From contig JAZLIT010000205.1 of the NCBI GenBank assembly GCA_045617525.1, positions 1-5,668 on the forward strand: DNA of 5,668 bases, in the 5' to 3' direction. The DNA is from JAZLIT01 sp045617525 (GTDB lineage: Bacteria; Bacillota; Bacilli; Bacillales_A; Planococcaceae). The position numbers were made by a program, and so were the translations under genes. Positions 1 to 5,668 of the stretch are shown in pieces (positions within the stretch are counted from its first letter, which is position 1; every line of letters starts with the position of its first letter). The notes under the pieces were generated by a model that ran no database searches, had not been told where the DNA came from, and saw nothing but the letters and a program-made list of their open reading frames with translations.

Positions 1-1655
1 CGAATTTCACACATTTCTTTTAGCGTTTTATCCGAGAACACCACAAATGATGGTACGCCCTCTTCATCAGCTAATTGCTTACGAATAACACGTAATTCCT
101 CAAATAGTGGATCCTCATCATGAATTCGTTGCACTGCAACAGCCTTTTTGCGTGAAATTCGATGACCGCCCATTAATACTTCACGGCCAAGTTCTGACAC
201 ATAAATTGTTGGAAATTGTCCAACACCCACTAATAACAATTTCTCTGCAATGAGAAATTCAATGAAGTTAGCAATTTCCTTGCTATTCATATGGCGCAAT
301 AGCCCATAAGTCGGTAGTTTCATAAACCCAAACTCCGTCATTTTTTTGTTTCGTGAACCAGCTAATACCTGAGCAGTAAGTTGTTTACCAAACTTCTGAC
401 CCATTCGAATCACGCAGGATAACACTTTTTGCGCTTCCTCTGTTACATCCACAACCTCACGTGTATCCGAGCAATTATCACATTGTGCACAGGCTGTTGT
501 ATCATCCTCGCCGAAATAGCTCGTAATGTACTGCTGTCTGCATTGTTCCGTATGCGTATAATCAATCATCAGCTGCAACTTTTCAAGCTCAAATGGAATG
601 CGAGAGCGGTCCTGTGCTTGATCAATTAAAAAGCGCTGCGTCATCTCATCTTGAGAACTATAAAGAAGCACGCATTCACTAGGCAAGCCGTCTCGTCCAG
701 CTCGTCCGGCCTCCTGATAATAGCTTTCCATATTGCGCGGCATTTGATAATGAATGACATAACGTACATTCGTCTTATTAATCCCCATTCCGAATGCATT
801 TGTCGCTACCATCACATTCACTTCATCATTTAAAAAGCGATTTTGCTCATACGTACGGTCCTCTTCAAAAAGTCCACCATGATACTTCGCAACCTTGACA
901 TTAAGCTTACGTAATAGCTCATACACCGCTTCAACTGCTTTACGCGTTGCACAATAAATAATGCCAGCATCCTGGTGATTCAACGTTACATACTTTTTAA
1001 TATAGGACTCACGATTTTCCCCAGTTAGCACTTTAAACGATAAATTCTCACGTGCAAAGCCTGTTATAAGTGAATTTGCTTCCGGTATATCGAGCAGCGA
1101 ACGAATGTCACTACACACCTCATCCGTAGCCGTTGCAGTAAGGGCTAATACTGGCGGCTTTTTGTCCCATACGTTAAGTAATGATGAGATTAAACGGTAG
1201 CTCGGTCGGAAGTCATGACCCCACTGCGAAATACAATGTGCCTCATCAATCGCTATTAGCGGTACATTGACCTGCGATAACGTTTGCAAAAAAGCTTCAT
1301 TTTCTAAGCGCTCTGGTGCAATATACAAGAGTTTCAGATTGCCCTGACGAATATCCGTAAGCACTTGCTGAAACTCTTCATAGCCAAGCGAACTATTAAT
1401 ATACGCCGCAGAAATACCCGCTGTACGCAGCATATCGACTTGATCCTTCATTAAAGAGATTAGTGGTGAAATAACTAGCGTCATACCCTCAAAGCAAAGT
1501 GCCGGAATTTGATAACAAATACTTTTACCGCCACCCGTTGGCATAACAACAAGTGAATTTTTCCCATCTAATACATTTTGTATTACTTCATCTTGGCCAA
1601 TTCGAAATGCATCATAGCCAAAATAGGTTTTTAAATGTACTAAAGCGTTTTTCAT
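1..1655 (-). CDS. recQ: ATP-dependent DNA helicase RecQ (C-terminus cut by window edge)
   Basis: A 3'-5' superfamily 2 DNA helicase that unwinds forks, gaps and recombination intermediates in the cytoplasm. The reading frame is open for 551 residues to the left edge. Visible in order: Walker A MPTGGGKS (38-45); DEAH box (137-140) followed by the RecQ aromatic-rich loop CISQWGHDFRPSY (141-153); motif III ALTATAT (171-177); motif VI QEAGRAGRDG (314-323) with the arginine-finger region; the RecQ zinc site C372, C389, C392 and C395, with the same spacing I recall for E. coli RecQ; a winged-helix RQC region (about 405-500); and the start of an HRDC domain (from about 512). It resembles B. subtilis YocI more than the shorter RecS. 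B. subtilis RecQ is about 590 residues, so roughly 40 are missing here. The ATG is supported by an interrupted Shine-Dalgarno AAAGGCAGGT (1670-1661), 5 nt upstream. It is the third minus-strand gene in a row, 76 bp after the lipoprotein gene. No key catalytic residue is missing. Confidence 0.97.
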   Translation of the reverse strand, partial: MKNALVHLKTYFGYDAFRIGQDEVIQNVLDGKNSLVVMPTGGGKSICYQIPALCFEGMTLVISPLISLMKDQVDMLRTAGISAAYINSSLGYEEFQQVLTDIRQGNLKLLYIAPERLENEAFLQTLSQVNVPLIAIDEAHCISQWGHDFRPSYRLISSLLNVWDKKPPVLALTATATDEVCSDIRSLLDIPEANSLITGFARENLSFKVLTGENRESYIKKYVTLNHQDAGIIYCATRKAVEAVYELLRKLNVKVAKYHGGLFEEDRTYEQNRFLNDEVNVMVATNAFGMGINKTNVRYVIHYQMPRNMESYYQEAGRAGRDGLPSECVLLYSSQDEMTQRFLIDQAQDRSRIPFELEKLQLMIDYTHTEQCRQQYITSYFGEDDTTACAQCDNCSDTREVVDVTEEAQKVLSCVIRMGQKFGKQLTAQVLAGSRNKKMTEFGFMKLPTYGLLRHMNSKEIANFIEFLIAEKLLLVGVGQFPTIYVSELGREVLMGGHRISRKKAVAVQRIHDEDPLFEELRVIRKQLADEEGVPSFVVFSDKTLKEMCEI

Positions 1656-1686
1656 ATTGTACCTGCCTTTAGTTAAAATTTAATTT

Positions 1687-1715
1687 AGTTTACATAATAA
1701 AATTATTTAAAACAA
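1687..1715 (-). promoter_or_regulatory. Candidate recQ promoter with overlapping palindrome
   Basis: Read on the minus strand, TTGTTT (1715-1710) and TAAACT (1692-1687) are 17 bp apart, matching the sigma-A consensus at 3 of 6 and 4 of 6 positions. Transcription would begin near 1680, giving a leader of about 25 nt before the recQ ATG. The spacer is almost filled by a near-perfect inverted repeat (1689-1711; arms TTTAAATAAT and ATTATGTAAA, 9 of 10 pairs, 3-bp centre), which could be an operator. The gap is very AT-rich, so both hexamers and palindrome could be chance. There is no GC-rich terminator stem between the lipoprotein stop and recQ, so co-transcription is also possible. Confidence 0.4.
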
Positions 1716-1731
1716 GCTGTTAGACGAGATT

Positions 1732-2649
1732 TTAATCACTCTTCTCATCTGTTGCTCGGAATGATATGACCTTAAATACGCCATCTACCTCAATAATGTG
1801 CAGCGTCATCGATAGCATTTGCTGTTTATCGAAATTCAGCAAGCCCGTGAACTGTACGATATACTGATAGTTGGCATATTGAATACCACTCACTTCAATC
1901 TCCCCTATACGATACTGCTCGCCGTAACTTTCCCATGCTTCAAAAATTTCACGTAAGGCGTCTGACCCAATGATTGGTAAAAAGTCATTCTGCTCTTTGT
2001 TTACATAATAATTATATTGTTGCATAAATTGATGCGTGTATTGTTCAATCGCATCTCTGTCAAAATTAAAGGTTGCTTTTTCATAGCTTTCGATTAAATT
2101 ATCAGCTTGTACCATTACTTTCGGATACCGCTCTAATAGTTGCCTTGCTTCGTTTCGCTCTTCAAACGTAAGTCCAACCTTTTTTGCTTCGCCCACAAAT
2201 GCTTGCAAATCTTCTGCGGACACAGTTATTGGCTGCCCTTCTGCATCAAATGAATGAAACGCAGTAAGTTGCCCGTCCTCTAGAAGAAACTGCTCGTCGC
2301 TATAATTTTCAAGCTTCACTTCCGCACTATTTCTAAAATGAAGAATAGCCATATTTCGCTGCGTATCAAGCTTAATAACCGTGCCTTCAAGCTGCTGCCC
2401 TGAAGATGTTTCAATTAATACTTTCGGATGCTGATAAACTGCAGAAGCCTCCGTTAAAATCCATTTATCACGCTCGTCCACCTTCACGACATAGCCCTTT
2501 GAATTTTGCTCGAGCGAATACACATTGACCGCAATATCCATTTGCTCTTTTTTCGTTTCTGCCTTGTCAACTGGCGAATCATACACCTTTGAAACAGGCT
2601 CTGAACAACCAGCGAGTAACAACACAGTTAGTAATATCCACTTTTTCAT
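1732..2649 (-). CDS. Lipoprotein with degenerate trypsin-like (S1C/HtrA-type) domain and possible NTF2-like C-terminus
   Basis: A 305-residue secreted lipoprotein of unknown function. The N-terminus MKKWILLTVLLLAGC is a lipoprotein signal with lipobox LAGC; Cys15 would be lipidated and anchored to the outer face of the membrane. Residues about 38-106 follow the pattern of DegP/HtrA N-terminal barrels: KGYVVKVDERDKWILTEASAV, a GQQLEGTVIKLD strand pair, then TQRNMAILHF. Where the family has ILTNxHVV and TDLAVLK, this protein has Ser69 for the catalytic His and Asn99 for the Asp, and no GNSGGP serine motif follows, so it should be proteolytically dead. Residues about 164-300 are helical, then strand-rich, and could be an NTF2-like fold such as that at the end of TcaA-type proteins; this is weaker. 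The ATG at 2649 is preferred to an in-frame GTG at 2658 because a perfect GAGGTGA ribosome site overlaps that GTG. It lies 51 bp after the transporter gene, beyond a terminator. The gene is sure; both domain calls are inference. Confidence 0.85.
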   Translation of the reverse strand: MKKWILLTVLLLAGCSEPVSKVYDSPVDKAETKKEQMDIAVNVYSLEQNSKGYVVKVDERDKWILTEASAVYQHPKVLIETSSGQQLEGTVIKLDTQRNMAILHFRNSAEVKLENYSDEQFLLEDGQLTAFHSFDAEGQPITVSAEDLQAFVGEAKKVGLTFEERNEARQLLERYPKVMVQADNLIESYEKATFNFDRDAIEQYTHQFMQQYNYYVNKEQNDFLPIIGSDALREIFEAWESYGEQYRIGEIEVSGIQYANYQYIVQFTGLLNFDKQQMLSMTLHIIEVDGVFKVISFRATDEKSD

Positions 2650-2654
2650 CCTTC

Positions 2655-2661
2655 TCACCTC
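2655..2661 (-). promoter_or_regulatory. Ribosome binding site that decides the lipoprotein start
   Basis: GAGGTGA on the minus strand is fully complementary to the 16S rRNA 3' end and lies 5 nt before the ATG at 2649. The in-frame GTG at 2658 is inside this site and has no comparable site upstream, so the GTG is very unlikely to be the start. Confidence 0.85.
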
Positions 2662-2663
2662 AA

Positions 2664-2698
2664 ATAAAAAAAGCCTAGGCTTAAGCCTAGACTCTTTT
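2664..2698 (-). terminator. Rho-independent terminator after the MFS transporter gene
   Basis: A perfect 16-bp palindrome CTAGGCTTAAGCCTAG (2675-2690) gives a 6-bp core stem with a TTAA loop. On the minus-strand RNA the stem continues outward through U·G, G-C, A-U, G·U and four A-U pairs to about 14 bp, and is followed by a run of U residues. On the plus-strand RNA the two wobbles become A/C mismatches, so the signal is directional for the transporter transcript. The stem begins 2 nt after the transporter stop codon and its U tract ends 14 nt before the lipoprotein ATG. Confidence 0.88.
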
Positions 2699-2699
2699 A

Positions 2700-2705
2700 A
2701 TTATA
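2700..2705 (-). promoter_or_regulatory. Candidate -10 hexamer for the lipoprotein gene, overlapping the transporter stop codon
   Basis: A perfect TATAAT on the minus strand spans the end of the transporter gene and its TAA stop. The best -35 nearby is weak (TTTATG, 16-bp spacing, 3 of 6) and there is no TGn extension. Transcription would start near 2693, just inside the terminator stem. That could let the lipoprotein gene be expressed independently, with a hairpin at the 5' end of its mRNA. TATAAT is common in AT-rich DNA, so this is tentative. Confidence 0.25.
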
Positions 2706-3876
2706 CACGTTTTTCACGTTGCATAAATACAATTGAAATAAACATTAACACAAATAAAGCAATTAAAATTATCTTCGTCATAAAGTGAGTAGCTGTTGCA
2801 TCATATACAACCCCGATCACTAACGGTAAAATCGCACTAATCATAAAGCCCCCTGATAAAACCATCGAGCTCCATTCATTTGCCTCACGATTATTACGCG
2901 CTTCTTGCAGTGGTAACATTAATCCAATTGGGAATAATCCACTTAATGAAGCACCTAAAATCATCGCACCTACCCAAATCGACCAGCTTGCATCGACTAG
3001 CAAAATTAGTGCCCCGATAAATCCGAAACCAATTAATCCGTACAACCAATTAATAATATTCGGAAATTTTCCAATCATAGACGGTATGACAATATTTCCG
3101 ATTAACTGCACTATCGACATCGTCGTTAAGACAGTACCAGCAACGATTAACGTCATGCCCTGTTCCATCGCCATTGATGCTAACCAGGCTGTTAAACTGA
3201 AGAAAATTGCCGTTTGTACACCGAAATAAATCATAATGATCCATGCTGATTTCGATTTCCAAGGATTACGTCCAAGTTCTTGTTCTGACTCGGCTTCCCC
3301 TTGTTCTTCTTTTTTATCTAAAGCAAGCGTCCAAAATACAAGTGCAATGATCGCTAATAGAGCCCATACAGCTAATGCGTACGACCAATCATTTGAACTT
3401 TCATAAAAAACACCTGTAAAGCCAGCGCTTAACGTAGCACCGCCACCGATTGCAAATGAATACAAGCCAATGACTGGTGCCATTTTCTCTTTAAATGTTG
3501 CTTTAATAAATGCATTTAAAATCGGGCTAATAATGGCAATTGCAAAACCAGTTAAAAAGCTCGTAAGTACTAAAGCTGAAAAACTTGCAAAGAAATAACG
3601 TGCAGCAGTAGCCACACCAATAATTATGATTAAACTATTAATGGCTGTACGATAGCCAAAGTTCTTTTGCATTGACACCGCTAAAGGTGCGAATAAACCC
3701 ATACAAAATACGGGAATCGATGTTAATAAACTCATCATTGTACTCGATACAGCTAGTTCATCTTGAATTGTATTGATTAGTGGTCCAATTGACGTCACAG
3801 AAGGACGTAAATTCAACGACACAAAAAAGATTGCCGCGAAAATAAGCCATGTCTTTACGTTTTTCATTTGTTGCAT
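2701..3876 (-). CDS. Major facilitator superfamily transporter, CynX/NimT family
   Basis: A 391-residue integral membrane transporter. The sequence shows about twelve hydrophobic segments in two blocks of six, split by a charged cytoplasmic loop (about 187-210, DKKEEQGEAESEQE) as in other major facilitator proteins. The first segment carries LNLRPSVTSIGPLI (21-34), typical of the cyanate/2-nitroimidazole transporter family that includes E. coli CynX and NimT and, as I recall, B. subtilis YycB. Other family-like stretches are LLTSIPVFCMGLFAPLA (50-66) and GLFPIGLMLPL (313-323). Length is normal for the family (about 390-410). Family members differ in substrate; no cyanase, nitroreductase or other enzyme gene adjoins to suggest one, so substrate is unknown. 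The ATG at 3876 has GGAG (3887-3884) 7 nt upstream, whereas the internal ATG at 3867 has none. The gene is divergent from the ABC-F gene and ends in a strong terminator. Confidence 0.93.
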   Translation of the reverse strand: MQQMKNVKTWLIFAAIFFVSLNLRPSVTSIGPLINTIQDELAVSSTMMSLLTSIPVFCMGLFAPLAVSMQKNFGYRTAINSLIIIIGVATAARYFFASFSALVLTSFLTGFAIAIISPILNAFIKATFKEKMAPVIGLYSFAIGGGATLSAGFTGVFYESSNDWSYALAVWALLAIIALVFWTLALDKKEEQGEAESEQELGRNPWKSKSAWIIMIYFGVQTAIFFSLTAWLASMAMEQGMTLIVAGTVLTTMSIVQLIGNIVIPSMIGKFPNIINWLYGLIGFGFIGALILLVDASWSIWVGAMILGASLSGLFPIGLMLPLQEARNNREANEWSSMVLSGGFMISAILPLVIGVVYDATATHFMTKIILIALFVLMFISIVFMQREKRV

Positions 3877-4043
3877 ATTCTTTCTCCACTCTATAATTTC
3901 ATGTAGATAGAGTAAAGCATACGTTCAAAAAAAATCCAACCTATATCACTTCTTCAACTTAATGTTTTAAAAGTATTAGCAATATTTCAAAATACTGAAC
4001 TCGAATATTTAAAGCGATACTCTTTCTTCTACATGCTGTTTCA

Positions 4044-4052
4044 TGCTATAAT
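4044..4052 (+). promoter_or_regulatory. Extended -10 promoter of the ABC-F gene
   Basis: TGCTATAAT combines a perfect -10 hexamer (4047-4052) with the TGn extension that Gram-positive sigma-A promoters often use when the -35 is poor, as it is here (only T-rich sequence near 4023-4029). The predicted start near 4059 leaves a leader of about 80 nt. Confidence 0.6.
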
Positions 4053-4125
4053 TGAAACATTGTGTACAAAAAGAAAGCGAGTATTACTTCTTTTCAAGCA
4101 ATCTAAAAAATAAACGAATTACACG

Positions 4126-4132
4126 AAGGAGG
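4126..4132 (+). promoter_or_regulatory. Strong ribosome binding site of the ABC-F gene
   Basis: AAGGAGG, a full consensus Shine-Dalgarno, sits 7 nt before the ATG at 4140. It fixes the start and agrees with a highly translated gene. Confidence 0.9.
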
Positions 4133-4139
4133 AACTTAC

Positions 4140-5668
4140 ATGATTCAAGTAAGTGGTGTAGGTCTTCGCTATGGCGACCGTAAATTATTTGACGACGTAA
4201 ATATTAAATTCACACCGGGTAACTGCTACGGTTTAATCGGAGCAAACGGTGCTGGTAAATCAACTTTCATTAAAATTTTATCAGGCGATATCGAGGCACA
4301 AGAAGGCCACGTATCAATGGGTAAAGATGAGCGCCTATCAGTATTAAAGCAAAATCACTTCGAATACGATGAGTTCAACGTATTAGATACTGTAGTAATG
4401 GGTAATAAACGCCTTTGGGAAGTAAAAGCAGAAAAAGACGCGATCTACATGAAAGAAGAATTTTCTGATGAAGACGGCATGCGTGCTGCAGAACTTGAAG
4501 GCGAATTCGCTGATATGAACGGTTGGGAAGCTGAATCAGATGCAGCTTCTTTACTTAGTGGTTTAGGTATCGGCGAGGAGCTTCACTACATGATGATGGC
4601 TGACCTTGAAGGTTCTGACAAAGTAAAAGTTCTTTTAGCACAAGCTTTATTCGGTAAGCCTGACGTTCTATTACTAGATGAGCCTACCAACCACTTAGAC
4701 ATTAAAGCAATTAAATGGTTAGAAGATTTCTTAATGAACTTCGATAACACAGTAATCGTTGTATCACATGACCGTCACTTCATCAACAAAGTATGTACAC
4801 ATATTGCGGACTTAGACTTTGGTAAAATCCAAGTTTACGTTGGTAACTATGATTTCTGGTACGAATCTTCTCAGTTAGCTCAAAAAATGGCTGCTGATCA
4901 AAACAAGAAGAAAGAAGAAAAAATCAAAGAATTACAAGCCTTCGTTGCTCGTTTCTCTGCTAACGCTTCTAAATCTTCTCAAGCAACATCTCGTAAAAAG
5001 ATGTTAGATAAAATCGAGTTAGATGACATCCGACCATCAAGCCGTAAATATCCATTCATCAACTTCCAAACTGGCCGCGAAATCGGTAATGACGTTTTAA
5101 CAGTTGATGGTTTAACAGCTTCTCACGATGGCGCTACTGTTTTCAATGACATTCGCTTCTCTTTAAACAAAGAAGATAAAGTCATCTTAATCGGTAACAC
5201 AATCGCAAAATCTGCTTTAATGGACGTTCTTATGGGACGTAAAGAAGCGGATGCTGGTACGTATAAATGGGGTGTAACAACAACTCAAAGTTACTTCGAA
5301 ATGGACCATGACCAATACTTCGGTGGCGGTGAAAAATCATTAGTAGAATGGTTACGTCCATACTCACCTGAAGACGAAACAGAAAGCTTCTTACGCGGCT
5401 TCCTAGGGCGTATGTTATTCTCCGGTGAAGAAGTGAAGAAATCTCCTGCCGTCCTTTCAGGGGGCGAAAAAGTACGTTGTATGCTATCTAAAATGATGTT
5501 AAACAATGCAAACGTATTATTACTAGATGAGCCTACTAACCACTTAGACCTTGAATCAATTCAAGCACTAAATGAAGGTTTAATCCGCTTTAAAGGCGCG
5601 ATGATTTTCACATCACACGATCACCAGTTCATCCAAACAATTGCAAATCGCGTAATTGAAATCCGTGA
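4140..5668 (+). CDS. ykpA: ABC-F family ATPase, YkpA/YbiT type (C-terminus cut by window edge)
   Basis: A soluble twin-ATPase protein of the ABC-F family, whose members bind the ribosomal E site and act on stalled or starting ribosomes; there are no membrane segments. 509 residues are visible; B. subtilis YkpA is about 540. Domain 1: Walker A GANGAGKST (34-42), Q-loop Gln71, arm subdomain (about 85-135), signature LEGSD (156-160), Walker B VLLLDEP with Glu181, His210. Linker about 240-315, charged and helical, with the ABC-F stretch FVARFSANASKSSQATSR. Domain 2: degenerate Walker A IGNTIAKSA (351-359), normal signature LSGGE (439-443), Walker B with Glu464, His493. The weak signature and weak Walker A would face each other in the same composite ATP site. 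Codon use is strongly biased (TTA, GTA, GGT, CGT, AAC, TTC), as in abundant proteins, unlike the three minus-strand genes. It is most likely a housekeeping translation factor; there is nothing to suggest an antibiotic-resistance ABC-F. The exact cellular role of YkpA is not something the sequence shows. Confidence 0.95.
   Translation, partial: MIQVSGVGLRYGDRKLFDDVNIKFTPGNCYGLIGANGAGKSTFIKILSGDIEAQEGHVSMGKDERLSVLKQNHFEYDEFNVLDTVVMGNKRLWEVKAEKDAIYMKEEFSDEDGMRAAELEGEFADMNGWEAESDAASLLSGLGIGEELHYMMMADLEGSDKVKVLLAQALFGKPDVLLLDEPTNHLDIKAIKWLEDFLMNFDNTVIVVSHDRHFINKVCTHIADLDFGKIQVYVGNYDFWYESSQLAQKMAADQNKKKEEKIKELQAFVARFSANASKSSQATSRKKMLDKIELDDIRPSSRKYPFINFQTGREIGNDVLTVDGLTASHDGATVFNDIRFSLNKEDKVILIGNTIAKSALMDVLMGRKEADAGTYKWGVTTTQSYFEMDHDQYFGGGEKSLVEWLRPYSPEDETESFLRGFLGRMLFSGEEVKKSPAVLSGGEKVRCMLSKMMLNNANVLLLDEPTNHLDLESIQALNEGLIRFKGAMIFTSHDHQFIQTIANRVIEIR

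Larger units (their letters stand above)
3877..4139. other. Divergent intergenic region between transporter and ABC-F genes
   Basis: 263 bp of AT-rich DNA holding the 5' regions of both divergent genes. On the plus strand it contains an extended -10 promoter (4044-4052) and a strong ribosome site (4126-4132) for the ABC-F gene. An inverted repeat (ATACTCTTTCTT at 4017-4028 and AAGAAAGCGAGTAT at 4071-4084, with a 2-nt bulge) brackets the -10. A shorter repeat, AGTATT (3972-3977) with AATACT (3991-3996), lies nearer the transporter. I could not find a convincing minus-strand promoter for the transporter. No terminator, riboswitch or convincing small gene was seen. Confidence 0.6.

Noticed and set aside
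429..833. Two short plus-strand open frames (429-629 and 651-833).
   Set aside because: Both lie antisense within recQ, whose conserved helicase and zinc motifs are unbroken there; neither has a ribosome site or recognisable content.
2650..2658. GTG at 2658 as an alternative start for the lipoprotein, adding three residues.
   Set aside because: The GTG lies within the GAGGTGA ribosome binding site that is properly spaced for the ATG at 2649, and has no good site of its own.
2525..3262. Open frames at 2525-2788 (plus) and 3050-3262 (minus).
   Set aside because: The first runs antisense to the lipoprotein and transporter genes and across the terminator; the second is a shifted frame within the transporter gene. 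Neither has a ribosome site.
3892..3897. Plus-strand TATAAT just upstream of the transporter start codon.
   Set aside because: No acceptable -35 at 16-18 bp, and a transcript from here would have a leader of about 240 nt; the extended -10 at 4044-4052 is a better promoter for the ABC-F gene.
4067..4094. Small hairpin AAAAGAA/TTCTTTT in the ABC-F leader.
   Set aside because: The stem is almost entirely A-U, about 7-8 bp with a bulge, has no U tract after it, and is weaker than expected for a terminator or riboswitch element.
4060..4113. Possible leader peptides in the ABC-F 5' region: a TTG-started 17-residue frame (4060-4113) and a GTG-started 14-residue frame (4062-4106), of interest because resistance ABC-F genes can be controlled by leader-peptide attenuation.
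   Set aside because: Neither has a ribosome binding site, both use non-ATG starts at the very beginning of the predicted transcript, and no terminator or anti-terminator pair is visible in the leader.
5291..5506. Minus-strand open frame of 71 residues.
   Set aside because: It is antisense to the second ATPase domain of the ABC-F gene and reflects its codon bias; no ribosome site or known domain.

Overview
This AT-rich window looks like chromosomal DNA from a low-GC Gram-positive of the order Bacillales. The evidence is strong AAGGAGG-type ribosome binding sites, a short Gram-positive lipoprotein signal, a RecQ close to Bacillus subtilis YocI and an ABC-F protein close to B. subtilis YkpA. 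A member of the Lysinibacillus/Solibacillus/Sporosarcina group would fit, but that is an impression from protein similarity and codon use; no rRNA or other taxonomic marker is present.

Layout: three genes lie head to tail on the minus strand. Read in transcription order from the right they are a CynX/NimT-family major facilitator transporter (3876 to 2701), a lipoprotein whose N-terminal part looks like a dead trypsin-like (DegP/HtrA-type) domain (2649 to 1732), and RecQ DNA helicase (1655 to the left edge, lacking only its last part). A 263-bp divergent intergenic region (3877-4139) separates them from a plus-strand gene for a YkpA/YbiT-type ABC-F ATPase, which runs off the right edge about 30 residues short of its expected end.

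The genes do not form an obvious pathway. The transporter is followed by a strong, strand-specific terminator hairpin that ends only 15 bp before the lipoprotein start codon. The lipoprotein therefore needs either read-through or a promoter that overlaps the end of the transporter gene. recQ has a plausible promoter of its own in the 76-bp gap before it, overlain by an AT-rich palindrome. The ABC-F gene has an extended -10 promoter, a strong ribosome binding site and codon use typical of an abundant protein, consistent with a housekeeping translation factor and not a resistance gene.

I see no mobile element, CRISPR array, tRNA, rRNA or prophage sign, and no clear undescribed multi-gene system. 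The most interesting items are the apparent pseudoprotease lipoprotein, the paired decay of one of the two composite ATP sites in the ABC-F protein, and the terminator and promoter arrangement between transporter and lipoprotein.
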